Shown one piece after another: positions 23,801 through 37,500 of a DNA stretch of 64,000 nt (position 1 is the first letter of the stretch; each line of letters opens with the position of its first letter). Made by a program: the position numbers and the translations under genes. The stretch spans positions 30,305,131 through 30,369,130 of the forward strand of contig NC_092795.1 of the NCBI RefSeq assembly GCF_918797505.1. The letters are read 5' to 3'. The stretch comes from Bemisia tabaci. Taxonomy: Eukaryota; Arthropoda; Insecta; Hemiptera; Aleyrodidae. The notes below the pieces were generated by a model, which ran no database searches, was not told where the DNA came from, and worked only from the letters and a program-made list of their open reading frames with translations.

Positions 23801-25455
23801 AACAGTTAATCAGTCCAAGATCAGGCAGCTTTCGATGTGTTTCTCTGTCAATCAGAGACATTTTTCTTGAAATTTTTGTCTCATAGGAAGTGATATTTTG
23901 TAGTGAAAGAACGGTGAAGCTCTATTTCTTAGTAACACTAGATGCCTCTCAAGTGCCCTTTTTTCAGATGGTCCTTCACGCGTGTACAAACCAATTTAAT
24001 CAATATTGTAAGATTTTTGATTCCTCAAATTTTAATTTTTCGTTCAAGCTGTATCAAGAGATCTTCTGAGCCAATTTTCATTATTTTTTTCTTTGATAGG
24101 CTGATAATCTTTTAAAGTTTTCAAATCTTGACTCAAGATTTTTACTGTTAGGAAGTGGTTGACTGAAAACAATGATTGCCCTGTGTAGGTTTGGCGGAAA
24201 AGAATTCTTTAGTTATTTATGATGTAAATCAGTTTTGTTTTAAATGTGTTCATATTTACTTTAACAGACAATTAGTTTGAATGCCTGTCTTTAAGACTCA
24301 ACCGTCAAAACATGATTCTGTACGCCCTTGACTGTATAATACCATTTGATTAATTAGTCATTAGTGTTCAATTCCCTCCTCTCATTTTATGTATTAAATC
24401 AATAAATAAAATCACCCATCTTCACTCAAATGACCTTAAATGTCAAGATGTGTTGGTTCTTAAATATGATTAACACCAGGAATTTCGTCTTTGTAGAAAC
24501 CAAAATCACTCGTAATTCAACCAAAGTTTTGATTAAATCAACGTTATGGTTTATTTCAGCAGGAAATTGACCCACTGTTTCTCCTGCAACTCTCTGTGTT
24601 CAATTTTCATATGATTGTATTTGATTATGCTCCTGACTAATATAGTGTCTCCTACAGTCTAAGTATCAGACTGCTTTGTCACTTCTAATTTTCGAGGTTA
24701 GATTAGCTACTATGTACAATCGAGGTCCTTGGTGAATGAAGACAGTGACATTTCTGTGATTTCGAGAGAAGCGAAATCCGAGTTTATCTTTATACAGTTA
24801 AAAATTAAGTTTTGCACTTGATCTCTTCGGGAGGCTTACCTCAAAGCAAAATTGTTTCAATATCACACATCTCTCAATATATTTTCTTAAACAAGTCACT
24901 TCTGTGATTCACTGAGGGCCTCAATTGACTCATCTCATACTGCCGCAAGATTGTATGCATCAAACTCCTTCTGTTTCCTAAACATGTCATTATATTCTTT
25001 TAATGTTTCTCAGTATTCTGTTTCCGTGTTATATATCTCTTTCATGTCAATGGAAACAATAGACACAAGTTATCATCTACTTACTAGCACCAAAGATCTC
25101 TCAAATACATTTAGATTTTAAAGCAAATTTGTCTGCGTTTTCTTTTATGCCATCTATATTTTTTTTTTTCAATGAACTTGTTATTATTGAAAGTAAACAC
25201 TTGAAAGTCAATCAACAACGCTATCAACACTATATGGTGCGTTTACAATAATGCTGGTATCTTGCAAATCTAATCATTTTCATAAGCGCTGTAAGATATG
25301 TTTGGATATGAAATCATGGAAAAGAAATAGGCATAGGCACTATGGAGATTTTTTGAAAGAGTATCGCAACTGCCAAAAAAGACAGCTACCTGGACATTTC
25401 TTCTACGTAAAATGAGGACCAAAAAATTGTATAGTTCCAGTCTTAACAAATTTTT

Positions 25456-25461
25456 TTTATT
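25456..25461 (-). terminator. Candidate BMS1 poly(A) signal
   Basis: AATAAA on the minus strand, 87 bp beyond the BMS1 stop codon, lies in an A/T-rich tract. Its distance fits a short 3'UTR. Confidence 0.5.
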
Positions 25462-25547
25462 TTTTTTAAAAAAAAAACACTAACTTAAAATTGAAATACT
25501 TATGAAATAAAATGCGAAAATTATTTTAAAAAAACTTGAAAGACAAA

Positions 25548-28500
25548 CTAGCGCTTGGATCGGGCTTCTTTCTGTTGTTTCTTCTTTTCTTCTTTTCCAA
25601 GAATAGTGAAGATTTTCTTCTTCATTATCTTCTGGTTTTTAAGTGCCTTCAGTTCCTCTGCCTGTTTCTTCTTCTTCAACGCTTCAATTCGAGCGTGGGT
25701 GGCTTCTTGCTGCTTTTTCCGTTTTTCCTTGTAATTTGTTGATATTCTACGCATTAGTGCAGCAATCTAAAACAAGACAAATTAATGTAAACTCAATTTC
25801 AGGCACTAATTGACTACCAAAAGCAAAGAAAAATGAAGAAGGTCACAGAGAAAAATCTGACAAATCTGAAGTCTTGGGAAGTCACAGTTCAAAATCTCCT
25901 GTACGAAGGGACATAACTACATTTTAACGCTGCAAAATTTCCCCTCACAAATTATATTTATAAAGTCAAAAATCATAATTTGACGGTTCACGAGAATATA
26001 CTTTTCGATGATTCAAAGTGTGATTTGGCAGCAGTTTAGTTCCATATCGTATCAATAAAAAGCAAACTTCAAATTATCCAACAGTCATATCTCGTTACGA
26101 TGTTCCTAGAAATGTTTTCCCAGAAACAGGATTCTACTTTTCAAGCCACAATGCAATATAACTGTAATATTTGTTTGTAAAATACTTCTCTGGGCAGTTA
26201 CAAATTTTGATATTCTTTAAGACTTTGGCCCCTGATTACATAAATGGTGACAAAAGAGAAGAAAAATAAACTACACAATACCTCTGTTTCATGTTCATTG
26301 CGAACTACAGCAACTCGCTGTTTCTTCAAATTAGAGCGACCAGTGTAGAAGTCCTTGGTTTTATCCTTGTAAGGGAGAGCTGCTTTGAGCTCTTTAGGAA
26401 CTTTCAATGGTTTGAAGAATTTGGGCTTTCTGTTGATTGGTGTGTACATACTATCGTACTGCGGCTCACTCCTGATACCACGTTCTCTTTTCAGTTCTCC
26501 CACCGTTTTCATGCCCTTCCACGCATTTTTCGCATCGGGTGATAAAAGTAATGATGTGACAGGATTGTAGAATTTCTTCACTTCAACTTGGTACCAAGTC
26601 CGACAAAATATAATATCTAGAAAAGGGAAAAATAAAATTCTTAGAATCAATCGTAAGAATGAATGCTCATGCATAAACTTCACGGGCTGACGAATTCTAC
26701 GATGAATTTTTCCGAACATTATCAGTTCACTCAACTGATGAGTCTTCAACAGGAGTTTCCGCAGAGAATTGAGACTTAAACTTTTGCTGATTCACGTTAG
26801 CTACAATTTTTTAATTTCCTCATTTTACCTAATATTTTTTAAATTTCCAATGAAAAATTTTCTGATGAAACTTTCCTGTCAGCTGCCTATGGTGTAGTGG
26901 TTGTAGCGCTAGCTCTACGATCGGGAGGTTCTGGTTGGATTCCCAGCCAGGCAACCCGAATTTTGATGGTCTCAAACAATGGTTGCCTGGGACTGGTTGT
27001 TATGGACGGAAGGGGGACTGGACTAGAGCGCATGATTAGCCCTTGAGGGCTATTTGAAGTGGTAAAAAAAGAAAAAGAAGAAAAGAAGAGGAAGAAAAAA
27101 AAGAAACTCCAGGTTCCCGTTACACCGCATACCAGATTCAATTGAATGAAACTAATAATTTAGAGGGAAAATTTTAATTTTTATATTAAAAAATTAATTC
27201 TCTAGCATCGAATTAACGCAGATCTCCTTTGGGAAGATATTATGGACAAAGTAAACTTACAAGCAACTATGAATTAATTGAATTTCAGAATTTTAAACTC
27301 TCTCTACTTTTTACAGCACAGCAATCATACAGGTCAACAACCCTCCCTCTCCCATTAAAAATTACTTTAAACTTTGCTAGACCCTTCTCCCATTCCTCCT
27401 TGCTTGGTAATTTTTTTAAAAGTTTATACAAAATCAGCCGAGAATTTTGGAATTAGAATTAGCGCTTCCAACCTAATTTTGAGGTACAGGATGGAGTATC
27501 ACACTCTCTCACTTTCTCCTTAGAGACTGACACAATATTTGGACTACCTCTCACAATTTGGCCGACTCTGCTTGCGTCTCAGTATTGCTCCTCTTACATA
27601 ATGCGCAGGCCAATGTCGCATCCAAAAAGGGGTAATAACAAATACAAGGACATAGTACCACCTAAAATTTGAACAGTAGGTATGCTTTCATTTCCTGTAA
27701 TTCATCGACTCTTACCACTTTTTAAAACGGTATCCTCAAATGTGGCTCGCACAGCACCCTCTGGTTTTGGAAGAGCTTTCTTGATCATGCCTCTGACTCC
27801 AGAGACTGTCCTAATTTTAGCACCTTCGAATCTGGCAGCTTCTAGAGTTGACGTGAACATTCCGCTAACAAAGGCTGTCTTCTTGAAAATTTTGTCTGCC
27901 TCTCCCGTCAGTTTCAGTTTTTTGGTGATTTTTGTGGTTTGATTGGTGTCCACAACCGAACCAGTGAGTGCAATTCTAAAACCAGGCTGTGATAAAAAAA
28001 TTAAATAAACGCATCAGCAAATAATTCATTAAATTTAAAAGAAAGAAAAAAATTGATCTTCCGATTATTTCTATATTTTATTTACTTAGAAAAAGGTTCT
28101 ACAAGACTTCTCTGTATTTTTGTGATTTTCTGTAATCTATCAAGAAGAGTCCCGGACGAAATCAAGATGCCAAAAATTGATGAAAACATATTAGATGAAA
28201 ATACTGATTTTACTTTATTTATCACACAGTTCGTTAAATTAAGGATAAAGATACACTTCAACTTTTAAGACCCAAAAAATTTCAACCACAACAACGATTG
28301 GAATGGCAAACCTGGGAAGAATGCTAAATGACACAAATTGATATTCAGTTCAAATCAGTATTTTACATTTACAAGATTTAGCCTCGAGTTAAAACATTCT
28401 TAACAGAGGAGATTATCAGAATAACTCATATTTCAGAAAGTACCTGTCTTTGACAGTTTCGGTTTTAGTGAGAAAGAGAGCTGAACAACGAATTCAAGAT

Positions 28501-31500
28501 GAAAATTGAAGACCCACAGAGCAATCCGCCTTGAAAAAATTGATACTGAAAGACTCACTGAAAGAATTATTTTCAATGATAGGAGGAACAGATTTTAAGG
28601 TGTAAAAGGTTGTCTAAGACTTATGAGGAAAAAAAATTTGTGAAAAGAGAGGACTGAGCAACAAACCTCTCTCGTGGCAACGTCCTGCACTGCCAATAAA
28701 CCGGATCCTGCTGGAGTAATAGGGCCCCAGAAATGCATATGACATGTAACATGCTCCGGAGTATACTTCAACATCCTGTGCCTGAGGTTATCTTCAAGTT
28801 TTGAATAAACAGGGATAGTCTGAAAGCGTCTCCATCCCAGCGATATGATGAGTGGGTTGTTCGTTTTCATTATCTTGCCATACCATCGATGCTTCTTGAC
28901 ACGTGTCTGAAAAAAGCAAAAACCACTCTTATTCGAGGCCAAAATCTGGCTGGTCCCGTCGGCTACAAATGCATCTACATACCCGCCATATTCAACAATA
29001 AATTAGATAAATAATATCCCAGACTCAAACTGTTCATAGGTGGAGTTTTTCCCATAAGGGAATCCCAAAAATTGGAAACCAACAACCACTACTAATTAAT
29101 ATGTAGTTTAGGTGGTTGAAGACACTGAAATTTTTCTCCCAATTGATGTTTTTAAGGGTGGATGATGAAGCTTCAAATACCATTACATTAAAAAAGCTGC
29201 ATTTTTTCAAATTAAGAAGGGTGCTTTTAAGAATTAGTGTGAAAAAACCAAGGTTGATAAACTTAGGTCAGTCTGGTAACAAGATAATATTTAATTTTTG
29301 ACATCAATTTATCATCTATATATTTTTAGGATCTATTTAATATACGTAAATAATTTTGTCATGTCAAAGATGTTTGAAAATAATTTTATTTACATTAGGT
29401 TGCGTGCACTTTCGGATTTAATCCATCTTCAGAGATTACAGATATCCAGTGATAGCATAATTACTAAAGCAATGCTGAAATGGTACTTCTTTGGAACAAG
29501 CAAAACATATTTAAAAAGGAAATTTTTTTGGTTTAATCGTAGATATGTTCCACATGTTCTTAAAATATATAAAAATGTTAGTATTACTTTGCTGCCAACG
29601 TTATCACTCGCTAACTGTAACTTCTGAAAATGGATTAGGTAAATCTGAAAGTTAGCAGGTATAAAAATATTTACAAGTACCTTTGCTCCAATAAATATAT
29701 TTATCTGTAGTAAAATAATGATGTAACCTTTGGAGTTTTCCAATCTGCAGCAGATTTTTGATTAGTTTACAACGCCACTGCCTTTCAAACATTTTACCTG
29801 ATTCAGTCGCTTCGTTGGCATAGTGCTACTGATCTCCATTAGATCAATCTAATCAGATTAGGTGAACTGTACGCCAGAGTAATCATTACAAGGCTACTGT
29901 CAGCATCATTCCCTGAGCATGTGTACTATCTTTTGGTAAATATTACCTCGACTCTGCCATTGGACTAACCCAAGTCTAGTTACCTTATGAACAAAGATTT
30001 GTCTACTTACATTAACATATCCGATAGTTTCCTCTCCTGACTGCAATCCTCCTACTATTAAAGGATAGGTTGGATCAAAATTAGTGACTAGCTCACAGGA
30101 CATCTGCGTCAACTCCATCCTCACATACATCCCCGATCTGAAACCTTCCAATTCGACTCGGACTTCATCTTCTAGCCCCTCGAACATGCTTTTGTTTAGT
30201 TCCGCCTGCTTTGATGCCTCCTGCTTCAAGTCGTCATAGTATGAAGAGCCTTCGCCTGTTTTATCATCATATTCAGCATCAAACTTTTCTTTCAGCTTTC
30301 GCTTCTTCTCCATGAGTTTTTCTTTAGTCATTGGCTCCTCTGGTTCTTTGCTGTCGTCCAGTTCTGTTTCATCATCGTCTTTGCTGGGTTTCTTCGCCGA
30401 TTCTACTGTGTGCTTTTCACCAGTTTCCAGATCTTCAAAGTCATCATAAAGCTCTTCATCTTCATCGGTGAGATCATCTAGTCGGAGCAGCTCTGAAGCA
30501 TCTTCTGACGCTTTCCATTTTCCAGTTACAAAACAATCTCGGATACTTTCTTTTATCTGTGAGAAAAAATGAATGTGTGTTAGGATACTAATGATGTTAA
30601 ACAAAACTTGTTTCCAAGGAAATAATGAAGAAAAATTGAATTTTCTTTCTGGCAACATCAGCTTTACTTCTCATGAGGTATAACATCCATGTAATTTTGG
30701 AACTTGGAGTTAATTTTCTCAAAATAAGGAAAACATGTTACCTGTTCTGTTCACTGTTAAGGTTTTAATTGCTATTAGCAGTGGTAGATATCACGAACAA
30801 TATCCTTAAAAGCTTTTTTATACTAAAATCATTAATGAAAGTAGGATTCATTTAACCTATATAATATAAGTTCAAGGACCTTTGCTACATTTGTGGAGGA
30901 CTTTTTACTAAAACTATAAGAACTTTTTGGACTTTTTAGAAATTTGTTTCAAGATCATTTATGGGCTGTAATAGTAAACATATTTTTCTTTTGATCATCT
31001 ACATGACAACTTAGAGCGCTTTCATCACAATCAAGGTTTACTTGAAGATGCTCAAAAAAGAGGAAAATCATATGATAACATTTTTGGAAATTGGACCGCA
31101 AATTTGAGGATTTTTGCATCTGTTCACTACTTTTCCAACTTATCAATTTACTTCCAAGAACTTAAAATCGGAGAAAAAATCAAGGAATATTTGAGGGTTT
31201 TTAGAGGTACCTAGCATGATTCTTCACAAGAGAATTCTGAAAAAATAGGCAACTTTGCATTTGTACCGGACAGAATTAGCGAGAGAAAGAAGAGTGGAAA
31301 TGTAAAATATATATTTTTAATGTTTGAACTCCGATTTGAATGGCATTTTCTGGTGAAAAGTCATTTCATTATCATCAGTATCATGTCATGTAAATTTTTT
31401 TTACCTGAAGGAGTAAACAATTTTCTTAGACTCGGTTATTAACAACAAAAAATACAGGCAAATTAAAGTTCTCCCACTTAAGAAAAACCCTACTTGATTT

Positions 31501-34500
31501 ACAAGTACTCACCGATTCATTGGTCCAATCTTTCAGCTGCTTGATGGGAAACTTAGAAGAGTCCACACTGTCCATGGTATCTTTTTCTTCCAACTTAGAT
31601 TGTTGCTTTTGTCTCACAACCCGAAACAAGCCACCGATCTCATTTTCATTGTCTTCTGAATCACTGGATTGATCCATTGGGTTGTATCCTGAATAAAAGC
31701 AGAGTTAGGATTACAAATTAATTTGACAAACCAGAGATCAAGGACTATTAAAAACAAATGGAGCAGTAGTTACAGGAATTACTTTGGTTAAAGCTTGGGC
31801 AAATGATGACTGCATTTTAGTTATGGATGGAATTAGCATGATGAGAAAATTTTAACTCTGGGATATTTGTCTTACAGTCTGTTGAGCTTTTCCTTGCAAT
31901 CCACTAGTTTCCTCATTTCTAGACACATTTAGCACAATCACTGGGGGATTTAGAAAAACTAGGCACCAAGTAAAATGGAGGTTAAAACCATTTGTAAACA
32001 TCCCACGGAACAAGTCGTAGAATATTTGATTCATTATCAAGCTAAAAAAGTGAAGTTGCATTTTAATCTGATGCCTTGAATGTTTTGAGCCTTGAATTTG
32101 CCAATTTTTGACTACGGTTTGAATTGAAATTTTTTAGAATTTCTTGTGCAAAAATGTTGGTAAAATACACAGGAATGACTCGGTTTAAAGTTTATTTGAA
32201 TTAGGGCACTTTTTTTATGGACACCCATGATCAGGTGACTTCCCTTAATTTTTGCCAAGAATTAGATTAGAGCTTATTCCTCAAGTGCTGACGGGGCATA
32301 CGGTAGCTCTACTTAAAAGAACTTGAAAATCATACCATAGACAAGATTCCAAAGGTTGGCTGAACTGTTTTGCCGCTCAACAAATGCATCGGCTGCTTTC
32401 ATAGCTAAATTACTCTTCCAATTGACATTTGAGTCCTTAGCTTCAAACACACTACCATCACTGTCTGAGTCATTGTCGGTTTCTGATTCTTCACCGTGTT
32501 CCAGACGTTCACAGCTCTCTCCCATACTTTCATCGTGATCGTTTGCAGAGCTGTAATCACTGTCTACTTCTGCATCATCGCTTTCATCTTCATCAGAACT
32601 ATCTGCACCATCATCGCTTGTTACTTCATTTTCCGCACCATGCATTTCATCGTCACTGTCTGAGTTGTCACTATCACTGGCATCTTCATCATTTTCAGCC
32701 AAACTGGTGTTTTTATCATGTCTGATATGGCTAGGGTGGTCGACTTCCATACTTTCATTAGGACATGGTTTCAAATCACTGAAATAAAAGAAGACCAGAG
32801 ATGAAGGTTCAAGCATATTAAATTTCCAAAATTACATTGGCACATCGATAGCCCGTGTAATTTCCTAAAAAAAAAGAAAAAAAACAGAAGAAAAAAAAAA
32901 AAAAATTCCACAGCAATCATACATGGTTTATGCAACTTTGATGCTCACGCACTGATTGATTAGTAAGCAAGCTAACCATACCGATATCTTGTCAAGAGTT
33001 CAAGAAACGTTTTAAGATGCAAAGATAAGAAACACTTACTCTTGGAATTCTGAGGCAACAATGGGTTTTGTGTTGGAAAAAAGCTGCACCTCACTCTGGG
33101 CTATCTTTTCATCTAAGGTTAGTTTGGTATCTACAATGGAACTGACTAATTTCCTCTCTGGTTCTGATTCCCTTGATTTCTGAAAAAAAAAATTAGGATA
33201 TAAATACAGAGGAAAAAGTAACACTAATGCATAGAGCAGAAGGAGAAAGAAAACCATCATGAGTAATGTTTTTCGTTTTCTTGGGTATTTTTGTAAGAAA
33301 ATGAAGAAGTAGATGTACACATTTTATAATTGGGGAACATTCATTTCAAATTCGACTCCACTTTCATCTCAAAAACACAATGTCTTAAATGTAAATACCA
33401 ATGGGTAAATGCTAAAAATACGTATCTTAATTGCAATATTTACAGATCTCCGATTATGTTACATTTTCCTTAAGGAAAGCTGGACGAAATGTTTCCTTGC
33501 AATTTTTGGCGATTTTTTCAGGATGGGTGAAGATATTCCACAAAATACTTTAATAGAAAATCACACCGACTTTTCCTTTGAAAAACATGTGCTGAGACTT
33601 ATAATATCACAATAAGAGATACGCATTTTTCTGATTTAGCCTTCAAAATCTTGAAGTAAGATAAAATTGAAAAAAGAAAGAAAAAAGATAAGAATCTATG
33701 AGAAGGGACTATTCTACCAAAGTCAAGCTCATTAATTATTCAACTATACAATTAAGTTACATATTTCTACAGGCTCATTTGAAGAGTTCAGAACTTAGTG
33801 CTTACTTTGTGGGAATGGCTGCCTGCCAATTCAACATACACAGCATCCTTATCATAAACAATCCCTCCGACACCAGAAAAGGGAGCATAGATCAAGCGTT
33901 CTTTTTCGACTAGACTTCGTTTTTTCAACTTGTCAGGCAAAGGACAAGGATCTGGGAGGAAGCACACGTCTGCTAATTTTGAGTCGCCACAACCTGCATT
34001 CATCAAAGAGTTCCAATTTAAAATGTAACTATGAGTGATAAATCCTGTAAATGCTTCTGAAAGTCTTCATTATTTACTTAATAATAATTCAAGGCAATAT
34101 GTGGTTGGATAAAGTAACTTGTGTTACTTTGCTGGGACTTCAAAACTTTTAAAATTTTTGCTTCGTCTGACACATCAAAAACACAGTTGCAATTCTCACA
34201 AGTTGACAAATATTCCGTTCCGTTCATTTTAATGCATCTAAAATGATTGAAATTTATCAAAGTAAACCTCCTTTTCTAGAATCAATTATTCATTACGTGT
34301 TTTAAATTAGAAAAGCAATGTTACCGACTTTGCCACTGTGACATGGGAATTTTCTCCTTCCTAACAACTTCTGCGAAACTGATATTGCAGGTTCCTTATA
34401 AAACAAGGCAATACAGAGTCCTTATATCCATAAAATATCTGAACAGCAATTATTGCTTTTTGAAAAACAGCTGGGAATTTTTCTAAGATTTCCTGTTCCT

Positions 34501-37500
34501 GACCATCAAAGTTCCTAGAAGACACAGAAAGGCAAGACTGGTGATAAAGATCTATGGTTACTGTGGGAAAATAAAATTGACTCACCAGGAATGTGGACAG
34601 TGCTGTGTCTATTGAGAGGGATTCCTCTGACGTAACCATATAAACTGACAGTACGGTCACATTTAGGATTCTGCCTAATTTCTTCCGGAGGTGTCAAGTC
34701 TTCCATCCTGTCCGCTACAAAAAGAAAACCAACACAATGTTCCGTTATGAGCCTGGTATGAGATATGCTAGAAGTTAGATGAAAAAGGAACCAACACAAA
34801 GAAAATGAAAACAACAGGTGAAAAAATGTAAGCATATGGGTTAATACTGAGGAGGCTGGAAGATACTAAAAGCTATGTAATAAATTAAATACAGTACTTA
34901 TTCATGAATACACCCTCTTCGTAAATTTATTTCAATTTAAACTCTTTTTTTGGATCTCCTAGTTTTCAATGCAAATGACTCTACCTTATTTTGGGCATAA
35001 TGATTATAATTCGCTGAGAAATTTGACCTCATTGACTTGAAACATCGGGTTTCACTTTGAACTTAACTTGGCCCCGGAAAAAATGAAAGAGGAACAACTT
35101 AAAGATTCTGACCTATTAAAAATGGGTGAGAAGTCTGCCAAATCAACGGTCTAAATTTCATTACAGAAATAAACCTGCACAAATTTTTCACTTCATTCTT
35201 CAGGTACTCTCCGTGCAGAATACCAGATAGGTAGAAAAGTTTTGCCCCTTGATAAACCTCTGTCCAGAATCGGTGCTTCAGGTCCTTCTTTATTCGTCTC
35301 AGAGTTTTGTTTTCTTTCAACATATCCAAATGAGTGAGGACACCCATGATTTTCGGCATACCATGAACCTACAAAATCATAGTAACAAAATCAGTTGATG
35401 GAGATGTATCTATTCATTGGTTATATCATTAGAATTAGTTACAAAGAAATCCCCCTAAAACAAATTGTCAAGGGCCGAGAGAAATTTCAACTTGGGTGGT
35501 TTTTCATTTTAACCGCTTTGCCACTTAGGCTTGAAATTTTTCAATACTAGGTGGAATACTAATTTTGAATTTTGAGAGTTAATTTTTAGATTTTATCACT
35601 TTATTTTATTTTTTTTCGGCTTTGAATGATCAGTTTAAAAAAATTTCAACTTAAGGTCTTTAATATTTATGCTTTTTAAATTTTAATCATCAAAAAGCAT
35701 CAAAAATCACAGATTTTCAAGCTCTTACTTCTATTCTCATTCAAAACTACAGGTGCATCCTCATAATTCCTTTGTAGAAACGTTTTTTCTCCTAATTTCT
35801 GGCGTATAAATTTAATTTTTTTGTAGGTTTGCCGAAAAAAAAATTTCAACTCTAGCAGTTTTTTCTCAGTCATACGTTTTACAAATTTGTCTTGGTAGTA
35901 ATATTTTAAATAAAACCTTAAAGCGATATCTAGGGGCTGAAAAATGTTTTGACTTAAGCAGCGTTTCGTCTGAGCCGTAGCTGCACTTGGCCAAATTTCA
36001 CTGAGCAGTGAATTATTCATTTCGCTTAAAAATAAAATTAGCAGGTTGAAATAAGAACATAATTTTACCATCTGCTATAAAAACTTACTTGACATATATT
36101 TAAAAACTCAAAAATCTCCATTTCAAATCCAAATGATGCATCTATCAGAAGTAGAACCAAGTCAGCCACTTTTGCCAGATCAATCATGCTGTTAATGTCG
36201 TTGTTACATTCCATGAAAGTGATACGCCTTTTTTTGCCTGTAAAAATACTGTTTGTTAGAGGCAGCAAAATAGAGCACTGATAAAAAAAACCACTGACAG
36301 TACAAAACTTTGTTTTCTATCAATTAGGTATCTTGCAAACTTGAGTGAATATTATGAGCCCAAAATATCTTCCTTCCTTTCCCTGGGAGCATACCAAAAT
36401 CTTAAATTCATTATTTTGTTTTATTAGTATGAGTGAAGGAGCATGGTTCAACTTAGAGATGCACAATGAAATTATACCTATTGACTGAGCTCTAAGGAGA
36501 CATTTTGCTGGTCCGCCCGGCTACTACTACAACAAAAATTTGCAATTGCATGAGGTAAAAACTGTCTTTTTTTACAAATGGTTAGAGTTATGCAAAACAG
36601 TTGTATTTATATTATGATGTTTCAAAATTTTATCTGCTGCTTTTCTTTTTTGGAAGGAGGCCAACTAACACCCCCACTCAAAAATTGTTGAAATTTTCCT
36701 TGCCCAAACTGCGGTTATTGCCACAAAATTTCCAACGAAAATGTTGGTTCCTTTCCTTCCAAAAAATTAAAATAGGAGACAACATTTTGAAACACTGCAA
36801 CCTAGTTGTGACTATTTAATTTAACTCTATCCAAATAGGAGCTAATACAAAATGCAAAACCTGCTCCTGCGGGGTAAAAAAAAACTAAGAAAAAAATGTA
36901 TACCAGAGACAACTGTGACAGGGCCTTTGATGGAGGTCAGGGGCTGCTTGGTAAAGTTCTTTATTAAACACTGGATAAGTGTAGTTTTGCCAACTTTTGG
37001 AGGACCAACAACCACGACAAGGATTGGTGGAGGCTCCAAAGGAGTTCTATCAACAACAGGAATATGCTGCTTTTTTGTTTGGACATCTTGACCTCTGAAA
37101 GAACAAAAATCAACACAATAATCAGATTAATTGAATTCAAGGGGTTTCTTGAGTGTCTATGACCATTTAGGCTCCTAAATGGAAGCCAGCAGAGATTTCT
37201 TGAAAAAAATATTTCCTTATTTTGTTTTGTGCTTGAGTGCAAGGCAAGAGTTGAATGGGTTGAGAAATCATAACAACACTGCCAAGATTAAAAGATAATT
37301 TGTGTCCTTTAAAATTTTATCCATGTTTTTCTATGACCTAACTTAAATTCTTGGCCACTACCTAACAAAATTAATTATGTTTTATTTCGATAATTTAAAT
37401 GCTTACTTAAAGGCTCAATTTATTGAGGTACAACATTGAACTAAATTCAAGTAAAACTTTTCACACTAAAATATGATAAACAAATGATATTAATGATATT

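Larger units (their letters stand above)
17917..25455. other. 7.5-kb gene-poor gap between convergent genes
   Basis: Tubby (+) and BMS1 (-) end towards each other here. No exon pair, RNA gene or protein-like frame is visible. The longest frame (22560-22913, 117 aa) has the composition of translated AT-rich noise. Identifiable content is a CAGGGTGT-ended repeat at 18184-18471, a dispersed repeat at 20719-20849, and long A/T runs near 19250 and 21165. Part of it may be an extended tubby 3'UTR. Confidence 0.5.

Noticed and set aside
32356..32725. Plus-strand frames opposite the acidic BMS1 exon, and similar shadows opposite the Pep exons
   Set aside because: They are complements of low-complexity acidic coding sequence, not independent genes.
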